From an uncultured Prevotella sp. (GTDB taxonomy: Bacteria; Bacteroidota; Bacteroidia; Bacteroidales; Bacteroidaceae), in the NCBI GenBank assembly GCA_944320305.1, contig CALUGW010000015.1:1-64000 (forward strand): 64,000 nucleotides of DNA. The letters are read 5' to 3'. Below are positions 7,189 through 14,091 of the stretch, piece by piece. Each line of letters begins with the position of its first letter. Position 1 is the stretch's first letter. Both the position numbers and the translations under genes were made by a program. The notes under the pieces were generated by a model that saw nothing but the letters and a program-made list of their open reading frames with translations, did not search any database and had not been told where the DNA came from.

Positions 7189-9726
7189 ATGAAGAAACAT
7201 CTTATTTTGGCATTCATCATGGCGTTCTCGGCCACTGTGTCATTCGCCCAGTCGTCCATGACAGACCAGCAGATCATGGACTTCGTCATTGAAGAACAGC
7301 AGAAAGGAACGGAGCAGTCGCAGATTGTGACGAAACTAATGCAGCGCGGCGTAACCATCGACCAGATAAGAAGCGTAAAGAACAAGTATGAGCGGCAGAT
7401 GGGCAACCAGGGGCTTGGGGTGAAAGACATCACAACTACCGGGAAAAGCACTGACCGCCTGCGCAAGAACAACGGCGACCAAAAAGATGAAAGCAGAGTG
7501 TCCAAATACCGGATGAAGGACGGGAACATCAAGAAACAGACCACTCACACTTACGACAGCCAGGATCCCGACTTCATGCTGATGCAGCGTGAGCTAAGCT
7601 CATTCATGCCCGACTCCATGCAAATTTATGACCAGATGTATCTTGACCAAATGATGAAAGAGGAAGATGAACCAAAGCGCAAGATATTCGGTCACGACAT
7701 ATTCAACAACAAGAACCTCACTTTCGAGCCAAACATGAACATCGCCACGCCGCAGGACTACCGCCTCGGGCCTGGCGACGCCGTGTTCATCGACATTTAC
7801 GGCGCGTCGCAGGGCACAATCGAGAGCACCGTGTCTCCCGACGGAACCATTACAATCGAGAACTACGGCCCGGTCAGCGTCAGCGGTCTGACCGTTGCCG
7901 AGGCAAACGCACGGCTGAAAGCCACCCTCGGAACAAGATACAGCAGCTCGAAAATAACACTGACCGTCGGGCAGACCCGCACCATCACCGTCAATGTTAT
8001 GGGAGAAGTGGAGGCTCCCGGCACATACACAATCTCCGCGTTCGCCACCGTGTTCCACGCCCTTTATATGGCAGGCGGCATCAATGAGATAGGCACGCTG
8101 CGCAACATAAAGGTTTACCGCCACAACAGACTGGTGACCGTTGTTGACATTTATGACTACATCCTCAACGGCAAACTAAGCGGAAACATCCGCCTGACGG
8201 ACAATGACGTGATTGTTGTCGGCCCTTACGATTGCCTTGTGAACGTGGCAGGAAAAGTGAAACGCCCCATGTTCTATGAAATGAAAAAGAACGAAAGCCT
8301 CGGGTCCGTACTGAGATACGCCGGCGGCTTTACTGGCGACGCTTACAAAAAATCCGTAAAAGTAATACGCAAGGCCGGACAGCTGTATTCAATTTACGAC
8401 GTCAACGAGTTCGACATGAACTCATTCAAGATGAACGACGAAGACTCCGTGAGCGTTGACTCCGTGATTCCGCGCTACTCCAACATGGTCGAGATTAAAG
8501 GAGCGGTATTCCGTCCTGGTATGTTCCAGGTGGGAGGCGACATCACTACAGTCCGCTCGCTCATTGAGCACGCGGAGGGAATGACCGAGGACGCCTTCAC
8601 CGCAAGAGGCGTGATGCACAGAATGAAGCCCGACCGCACGCTTGAAGTGCTGTCAGTCGATCTGGGAGGCATAATGGCAGGCAGAGTGCCCGACGTGCCT
8701 TTGCGCAACGAAGACGTTCTTTATGTGCCAAGCAAAAAAGACCTGCAGGAAGAGCAGATACTCACCATTCACGGTGAAGTAATGTATCCCGGCGTCTACA
8801 AATACGCGGACAACGAGACGATTGAAGACTTCATACTTCAGGCCGGCGGCCTGAAGAACACCGCCTCTGTGATGAAAGTAGACGTGTCGCGCCGCTATTT
8901 CGACCAAAAGGCCACCACAGTGTCAGACACCATCGCCCAGACATACTCATTCTCGCTGAAAGACGGATTCGTGATAGACGGCGAGCAGGGCTTTGTGCTC
9001 CGGCCGTTCGACGAGGTCTACGTCCGCTCCATCCCCGGCTACACCGAGCAGAAGAACGTAACCGTTGAGGGTGAAGTGCTCTACAGCGGAACTTACACAC
9101 TGGCGAAGAAGAGCCAGCGCCTCAGCGAAGTCATCAAGCAGGCCGGCGGATTCACCAACACCGCATACCCCGAGGGAGCCCGCCTTGTGCGCACAATAAC
9201 AGAAGAGGAACGGATGCGAATGGAGAACATAATGAAGATGGTCAAGTCGCAGAGCAAGAATGAAGAAGACACGATTGACATCAACAAGCTCGACATCGGC
9301 GAGACCTACAACGTCGGCATCAACCTCGACATGGCCATGGCCCACCCCGGCAGCAACTACGACATCGTGCTCCGCGAGGGCGACCGCATCATTGTGCCTG
9401 AATATTCCGGAACCGTCAAGATCAGCGGAGACGTGATGTACCCCAACACCGTTGCGTTCCGCGACGGCGAGAAGCTCGACTACTACATCGACCAGGCCGG
9501 CGGATGGGGCAACAGAGCCAAGAAGAGCCAGACCTACATTATATATATGAACGGCACGATTGCCAAGGCCAGCCGCAAGAACAGGCCGGAGCCTGGCTGC
9601 GAGATTGTGGTGCCCACCAAGCCGCTGGGCCAGAAGCTGAGTGTGGCCGAGATGGTCGCAATAGGCTCCGGCACCGCCTCTGTGGCAACAATGATCGCCA
9701 CCATTGCCAACCTGATAAAGAACTGA
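7189..9726 (+). CDS. Polysaccharide export protein with multiple SLBB domains (Wza-like)
   Basis: This is likely the outer-membrane/periplasmic export component for capsule or exopolysaccharide. The 845-aa protein begins with a signal peptide (residues 1-20, ending SFAQ). A helical N-terminal region follows, then a Poly_export domain near 180-270 (TPQDYRLGPGDAVFIDIYG), then repeated SLBB units recognisable by recurring patterns such as VNVAGKVKRPMFYEMKK, LTIHGEVMYPGVYKYAD, VTVEGEVLYSGTYTLAK and VKISGDVMYPNTVAFRD. A C-terminal hydrophobic segment (about 820-842) precedes the end. It is much longer than E. coli Wza (about 380 aa), a form common in Bacteroidetes. No lipobox is visible. The downstream WecA-like and sugar-transferase genes support an exopolysaccharide role. 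The polymer is unknown. Confidence 0.9.
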   Translation: MKKHLILAFIMAFSATVSFAQSSMTDQQIMDFVIEEQQKGTEQSQIVTKLMQRGVTIDQIRSVKNKYERQMGNQGLGVKDITTTGKSTDRLRKNNGDQKDESRVSKYRMKDGNIKKQTTHTYDSQDPDFMLMQRELSSFMPDSMQIYDQMYLDQMMKEEDEPKRKIFGHDIFNNKNLTFEPNMNIATPQDYRLGPGDAVFIDIYGASQGTIESTVSPDGTITIENYGPVSVSGLTVAEANARLKATLGTRYSSSKITLTVGQTRTITVNVMGEVEAPGTYTISAFATVFHALYMAGGINEIGTLRNIKVYRHNRLVTVVDIYDYILNGKLSGNIRLTDNDVIVVGPYDCLVNVAGKVKRPMFYEMKKNESLGSVLRYAGGFTGDAYKKSVKVIRKAGQLYSIYDVNEFDMNSFKMNDEDSVSVDSVIPRYSNMVEIKGAVFRPGMFQVGGDITTVRSLIEHAEGMTEDAFTARGVMHRMKPDRTLEVLSVDLGGIMAGRVPDVPLRNEDVLYVPSKKDLQEEQILTIHGEVMYPGVYKYADNETIEDFILQAGGLKNTASVMKVDVSRRYFDQKATTVSDTIAQTYSFSLKDGFVIDGEQGFVLRPFDEVYVRSIPGYTEQKNVTVEGEVLYSGTYTLAKKSQRLSEVIKQAGGFTNTAYPEGARLVRTITEEERMRMENIMKMVKSQSKNEEDTIDINKLDIGETYNVGINLDMAMAHPGSNYDIVLREGDRIIVPEYSGTVKISGDVMYPNTVAFRDGEKLDYYIDQAGGWGNRAKKSQTYIIYMNGTIAKASRKNRPEPGCEIVVPTKPLGQKLSVAEMVAIGSGTASVATMIATIANLIKN

Positions 9727-9757
9727 CGGCAAGAAACGCCAAGCGAGCAATACGGCA

Positions 9758-9790
9758 AAAGCCTGCGGACCACTTTCCGCAGGCTTTTTT
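9758..9790 (+). terminator. Terminator after the SLBB export gene
   Basis: A 12-bp stem, AAAGCCTGCGGA (9758-9769) with TCCGCAGGCTTT (9776-9787), has a short loop and ends in a run of seven T. Confidence 0.9.
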
Positions 9791-9868
9791 TCATTCACCC
9801 GCAAACAGAGCCGCGCCAATTTTCCGGGCGCCGGAAAAGATATATTAACACATTAGCAAACAAGCGTA

Positions 9869-9899
9869 TTGCCCATTTCGAATTTATTTCATACCTTTG
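9869..9899 (+). promoter_or_regulatory. Promoter (-33 TTG, -7 TACCTTTG) for the WecA-like gene
   Basis: TTG at 9869-9871 and TACCTTTG at 9892-9899 are separated by 20 bases, a good Bacteroidetes promoter. It predicts a leader of about 220 bases. Confidence 0.75.
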
Positions 9900-10126
9900 C
9901 ACAACAGAACAAAGCACCGCCGCAGTCCGCACAGGCAAGCGGGCCGGAAAGGCGGGCCGCCATATAACTCGAACAAATACCCCAAATTCACCGATGACGG
10001 AAAAGAGCAACAGAATATCATGCGCCCCAATTAAGGTTGTGAAGCGCGACAGACCACTACATTTTTCCAAATTTAATGCAATATTAAACAGAATGTAGTG
10101 TTATATTAAAAAAAAGGCCGTCATCC

Positions 10127-11248
10127 ATGAACCAATATGTTCTGTTCATCATAGGGGCGTTTGTCATCAGTATGCTTTGCGGGTTTGTGTCAATCCCGCT
10201 GATAATAAACTTCTGCAAGAAGCGCAAGCTCTACGACCAGCCCAACGCCAGAAAGATTCACAGCAACGGCATTCCGAGGCTGGGGGGCATCTGCTTTCTG
10301 CCCAGCATGATTCTGGCCTTTCTCATCGCAATGGTCGCTTTCAACGGCACAACCGGCGGCAACGAAATCACCGTCAGCATCTGGTCCGTGTTTTTTTTCA
10401 TAAGCCTGCTGCTGATTTATGCCGTAGGACTCATCGACGACATCGTGAGCCTCGGCCCCAAGACCAAGTTCGCCGCGCAGATAGTGGCGGCAACCCTGCT
10501 GCCCGCCTCAGGGCTTTACATCAACAACCTCTACGGTTTCATGGGCGTCTACGAGCTGCCTTTCTATGTCGGCGCCCCACTCACCGTGCTCACCATCGTC
10601 TTCATCGACAACGCCATAAATCTGATTGACGGCATCGACGGCCTTGCCGGCGGGCTTTCATTCATCGCGCTGGCCGGATTTCTCAATTGTTTCGCGCGCG
10701 AGGGCATCTGGACATACTGCATCCTCATCACCGGACTGATGGGCGTTCTGATAGCATTCCTTTACTTCAACATCGTAGGCGGCAAGAACAACAGCATGAA
10801 AATCTTCATGGGCGACTCCGGAAGCCTCACACTGGGATTCATCCTCGGCTTTCTGCTCGTCAAGTTCTCGATGGACAACCCCAACGTAATGCCGTTCAGG
10901 CGCGACGGCCTCATGCTGTCGTACACCCTGGTGGCCATCCCCATACTCGACGTGTTCAGAGTCATTCTGGTGCGGCTCCGCCACCGCAAGCCGCTCTTCG
11001 GGGCAGACAAAAACCACATCCACCACAAGCTAATGCGCGCCGGCCTGACCCAGCGGCAGGCTCTGGTTGTCATTCTGGCGATGGCGCTAGCCTACATAGC
11101 CGTCAACAGGCTGCTTTTCGGCATCATGTATTTCAGCAGCGTCGTTGTGCTTGACATCGCGCTGTGGCTCGTTTTCCACGCGGCAATCAACCACTTCATC
11201 AGGCGCAACGGCCAAAAAGTATTTTTCACCGACAGCAACAATGATTAA
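10127..11248 (+). CDS. WecA/MraY-family undecaprenyl-phosphate sugar-1-phosphate transferase
   Basis: This integral membrane enzyme transfers a HexNAc-1-phosphate from a UDP-sugar to undecaprenyl phosphate and so starts glycan assembly. The 373-aa protein has about ten membrane segments and the family motifs: GLIDDIVSLGPKTKF (the DD metal motif), DNAINLIDGIDGLAGG, a GDSGSLTLGF loop and NHIHHKLMRAG near residue 300, the basic/His motif of the WecA branch rather than MraY. Its last 8 bases overlap the start of the next gene, a second type of initiating transferase. Having both classes together is notable. The sugar is not predictable from sequence alone. Confidence 0.92.
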   Translation: MNQYVLFIIGAFVISMLCGFVSIPLIINFCKKRKLYDQPNARKIHSNGIPRLGGICFLPSMILAFLIAMVAFNGTTGGNEITVSIWSVFFFISLLLIYAVGLIDDIVSLGPKTKFAAQIVAATLLPASGLYINNLYGFMGVYELPFYVGAPLTVLTIVFIDNAINLIDGIDGLAGGLSFIALAGFLNCFAREGIWTYCILITGLMGVLIAFLYFNIVGGKNNSMKIFMGDSGSLTLGFILGFLLVKFSMDNPNVMPFRRDGLMLSYTLVAIPILDVFRVILVRLRHRKPLFGADKNHIHHKLMRAGLTQRQALVVILAMALAYIAVNRLLFGIMYFSSVVVLDIALWLVFHAAINHFIRRNGQKVFFTDSNND

Positions 11249-11816
11249 ACGCTCATTCGACATAATCGGCGCACTGCTGGGACTGCTGGCGCTTTCGCCG
11301 GTGTTTCTGATTGTCTACATCGGCCTGAAGGTCAGCACTCCGGGCGCCGCCATCTACAAGCAGGAACGCATAGGGCGCGGGGGGCGCCCCTTTTTCATCT
11401 ACAAGTTCAGAACGATGGTGACAAACACCGAGGAAGACGGCGTTCCCCAGCTGGCCGAAGAGAACGACAGCCGGCTGACCACGTTCGGCAAGTTTCTGCG
11501 CGAGCACCATCTCGACGAGCTTCCGCAGCTGTGGAATGTGCTCAAGGGCGACATGTCGTTCGTGGGCTACCGCCCCGAGCGGCAGTACTTCATAGACCGC
11601 ATCATGGCCATAAGGCCCGATTACGCCGAGCTGTATAGAGTGAGGCCGGGCATCACTTCCTACGCCACACTCTACAACGGCTACACCAACACGATGGACA
11701 AGATGATACGGCGCCTTGACATGGATCTTGAATATCTGCACAAAATGTCGCTGAAAGAAGACGCCAGAATCATTGCCTGCACGTTTGTCAGCATCATTTC
11801 CGGCAAGAAGTTTTAG
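11241..11816 (+). CDS. Bacterial sugar transferase (undecaprenyl-phosphate sugar phosphotransferase, WcaJ/PglC type)
   Basis: This monotopic phosphoglycosyl transferase attaches the first sugar phosphate of a capsule or exopolysaccharide repeat to undecaprenyl phosphate. The 191-aa protein is the short catalytic form: one N-terminal re-entrant helix (KRSFDIIGALLGLLALSPVF), KQERIGRGGRPFFIYKFRTM, a LDELPQLWNVLKGDMSFVGYRPE block with the conserved DE dyad, and a VRPGITSYA motif. I chose ATG 11241 because it starts exactly at the family's first conserved residues. A longer frame from 11145 would bury 96 bases inside the upstream gene. The overlap with that gene (ATGATTAA) implies coupled translation. 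No further polysaccharide genes follow. Confidence 0.93.
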   Translation: MIKRSFDIIGALLGLLALSPVFLIVYIGLKVSTPGAAIYKQERIGRGGRPFFIYKFRTMVTNTEEDGVPQLAEENDSRLTTFGKFLREHHLDELPQLWNVLKGDMSFVGYRPERQYFIDRIMAIRPDYAELYRVRPGITSYATLYNGYTNTMDKMIRRLDMDLEYLHKMSLKEDARIIACTFVSIISGKKF

Positions 11817-11862
11817 CAGAATCCGAGCCTGTGGCGCCACCGCCATGGGGCAAGAGCGTCCG

Positions 11863-12080
11863 TTAACACTTTTAAGTTAACGGCAACGGTACCGTCAGTT
11901 TTGCGCAACCGCTTGATGCACAACACATTGCGAAATGTGCCATTTTGCATTGCAAAACAGGCCTTTTCGCTGTGCGATATGGGTCTTTTCACAACGCAAT
12001 ATGGCCTGTTTCGCAAGCCGAAACGGCAGGTGTGTTAAAAACGGCGGAGCCGGGGCGGCTTTTAATTCCATATTTGCAAT
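11863..12080 (+). repeat. Dispersed intergenic element, subfamily A, copy 1 (four 22-bp units)
   Basis: The order is: AT-rich palindrome TTAACACTTTTAAGTTAA (11863-11880), about 50 variable bases, four tandem 22-bp units at 11930, 11952, 11974 and 11996, a partial fifth unit, TGTGTTAAAA (12031-12040), a GC-rich stretch, and CATATTTGCAAT (12069-12080). Units resemble GCAATATGGCC followed by TTTCGC plus a short linker, and each is a near-palindrome. The element at 32187-32404 (minus) has the same landmarks at identical offsets (first unit +67, GTTAAAA +171, CATATTTG +206). Confidence 0.8.
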
Positions 12081-12170
12081 TATCACCCCCGGCAGTCGGG
12101 CGTCTGTGAAAATCATGCTGAGCGCAAGCAGAACAGCGCCCGACATTTTGGCCGTTTGCACATTATTAAT

Positions 12171-12178
12171 TAATTTTG
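12171..12178 (+). promoter_or_regulatory. -7 box (TAATTTTG) for the FAD oxidoreductase gene
   Basis: TAATTTTG fits TAnnTTTG and lies 76 bases before ATG 12255. It makes the earlier in-frame start at 12195 less likely, since that would leave almost no leader. Confidence 0.55.
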
Positions 12179-12254
12179 CACACAATTTTGCCCCTTGCGA
12201 CAACCGCCCCGCAGCGGGGCATCACAAAACGCGACAATCAAACCAAGCAGAAAT

Positions 12255-13826
12255 ATGGTGAAAGAATACCAAATGCGCGTCAGGCCGGAGGTGGCGGCAG
12301 ACCACACGAGACTGCTGTCATATCTTGCGCAGGAAATGGCCATCGACGCAAGAACAATCACGGAGACACGCATTCTGAGAAAAAGCATAGACGCCCGCCA
12401 GCGCACTGTATACGTCAATCTGAGCCTGCGCGTCTACATCAACGAGCAGCCGCAAGACCCGCAGTTCGCCAGAACCGCCTATCCCGATGTGTCTGGGCGA
12501 CCGGAAGCAATCGTCGTGGGCGAAGGGCCGGGCGGACTCTTTGCCGCGCTGAGGCTGATTGAGCTGGGAGTCCGCCCCATAATAATAGAGCGCGGAAAGA
12601 ATGTCAGAGAGCGGAAAAAAGACCTTGCCGAAATATCCAGGCACCAGAAAGTGAACCCCGAGAGCAACTACTGCTTCGGCGAAGGCGGCGCCGGCGCCTA
12701 TTCCGACGGCAAGCTGTACACAAGGAGCAAAAAGCGCGGCAGCGTGGACCGCATTCTCAACATCTTCTGCCAGCACGGAGCGCCACTGTCTATACTTTCT
12801 GACGCCCACCCCCACATAGGCACAGACAAGCTGCCCGGCGTAATAGAGAACATACGCAACACCATCATTAGCTCCGGCGGCGAGGTGCGCCACCAGACGC
12901 ACATGGACAGCCTGCTGACAAACGCGCGCGGCGAGGTGACAGGAATAACAGCCACAAGGCTTGAAACCGACGAGAAACTGACACTGCACGGCCCTGTGAT
13001 ACTGGCCACAGGCCACTCTGCCAGAGACGTTTACAGCTATCTTTATGAAGCAGGCGTTGAGCTTGAGGCAAAAGGCATTGCTGTCGGCGTGCGGCTGGAG
13101 CACCCCGCCGAACTGATAGACAAGATACAATACCACAACCCGAACGGGCGGGGCAAATACCTGCCGGCAGCCGAATATTCGTTCGTCACGCAGGCCGCCG
13201 GACGCGGAGTGTATTCGTTCTGCATGTGCCCCGGAGGCTTCATCATTCCGGCCGCCACCGCCCCGGGCCAGATTGTGGTCAACGGCATGAGCCCGAGCAA
13301 CCGCGGCGGCAAATGGTCTAACAGCGGCATGGTGGTCGAGACAAGGCCGGAAGACATCCCCGGCGACAGTCCGCTGAAAATGATGCACTGGCAGGAGGAG
13401 CTGGAAAGGCAGTGCTGGCAGCAGGGCAACATGCGGCAGACGGCCCCGGCACAGCGCATGGCCGACTTCGTGAACAGCCGCCTGAGCTACGACCTGCCCG
13501 AGACGTCATACGCCCCGGGCCTCATATCGTCGCCTCTCCACTTCTGGATGCCGGAGCACATCGTGTCGAGGCTCCGCGAGGGATTCCTGGCCTTTGGCCG
13601 CAGGAGCCGCGGCTTCCTCACCAACGAGGCCGTGATGATAGCCGTCGAGACGCGCACATCGGCACCGGTAAGGGTGGTGCGCGACCCCTCGACACTGATG
13701 CAGACAAGCCTCAGCGGACTCTTTCCGTGCGGAGAGGGCGCCGGCTATGCGGGCGGCATAGTATCGGCAGCCATCGACGGCGAGAGGTGCGCCGAAATGT
13801 GCGCCCAATATCTGGAACGCCTGTGA
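12255..13826 (+). CDS. NAD(P)/FAD-dependent oxidoreductase, COG2509 type
   Basis: This is a predicted flavoprotein dehydrogenase of unknown substrate. The 523-aa protein has an N-terminal region of about 85 residues typical of this uncharacterised family. It is followed by a dinucleotide-binding motif VVGEGPGGLFAALRL (GxGxxG at 89-94) with IIIERGKNVRERKKD after it, the family motif NYCFGEGGAGAYSDGKLYTR, a second nucleotide motif near LHGPVILATGHSARDVY, and a C-terminal FAD motif LFPCGEGAGYAGGIVSAAIDGERC. ATG 12255 is preferred to an in-frame codon at 12195 for the reason given at the promoter. The neighbours give no functional hint. Confidence 0.88.
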   Translation: MVKEYQMRVRPEVAADHTRLLSYLAQEMAIDARTITETRILRKSIDARQRTVYVNLSLRVYINEQPQDPQFARTAYPDVSGRPEAIVVGEGPGGLFAALRLIELGVRPIIIERGKNVRERKKDLAEISRHQKVNPESNYCFGEGGAGAYSDGKLYTRSKKRGSVDRILNIFCQHGAPLSILSDAHPHIGTDKLPGVIENIRNTIISSGGEVRHQTHMDSLLTNARGEVTGITATRLETDEKLTLHGPVILATGHSARDVYSYLYEAGVELEAKGIAVGVRLEHPAELIDKIQYHNPNGRGKYLPAAEYSFVTQAAGRGVYSFCMCPGGFIIPAATAPGQIVVNGMSPSNRGGKWSNSGMVVETRPEDIPGDSPLKMMHWQEELERQCWQQGNMRQTAPAQRMADFVNSRLSYDLPETSYAPGLISSPLHFWMPEHIVSRLREGFLAFGRRSRGFLTNEAVMIAVETRTSAPVRVVRDPSTLMQTSLSGLFPCGEGAGYAGGIVSAAIDGERCAEMCAQYLERL

Positions 13827-13857
13827 GAGGCGCAAAATGTAGAAACGCGCGGGAAAA

Positions 13858-13889
13858 TTTGCATAAATGATGGAAAAGTAGTATTTTTG
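13858..13889 (+). promoter_or_regulatory. Promoter (-33 TTTG, -7 TATTTTTG) upstream of pheT
   Basis: TTTG at 13858-13861 and TATTTTTG at 13882-13889 have a 20-base spacer. A leader of about 195 bases before pheT follows; its GC-rich part (13915-14050) shows no leader peptide with phenylalanine codons that I could identify. Confidence 0.65.
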
Positions 13890-14091
13890 CGCCGAATTTG
13901 GCAAGACGTCGGGAACGCCGCGGAATGGCCGTCCAAAGCCAAAGGCCGCGGCTCCGGGGCATGGCCAAATCCGGCGGCGGCAAGCCTTGGGCACATCAAC
14001 AGGAAAAACAAAGGCGAGGCAGACGCCGCCCGCCCGGTCAGGAAAGAATATCTGGCAGCATGACACACGCTGCCGACATAAATAATGCATT

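Larger units (their letters stand above)
9727..10126. other. 400-base gap: terminator, promoter and long leader
   Basis: The gap holds the terminator of the export gene, then a promoter at 9869-9899, then about 220 bases of leader before the WecA-like start at 10127. The leader has a GC-rich first part (about 9915-9960) and an AT-rich last part (10065-10115). I found no coding frame, named riboswitch or clear terminator/antiterminator pair in it. Confidence 0.6.
11817..12254. other. 438-base gap with repeat element A1 and the promoter of the FAD enzyme gene
   Basis: It contains a dispersed repeat element (11863-12080) and a -7 box TAATTTTG at 12171-12178 upstream of the next gene. No credible coding frame is present. 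Confidence 0.7.

Noticed and set aside
13915..14050. Phenylalanine attenuator upstream of pheT
   Set aside because: I found no short frame with clustered Phe codons and no paired terminator/antiterminator stems, so it is not claimed.
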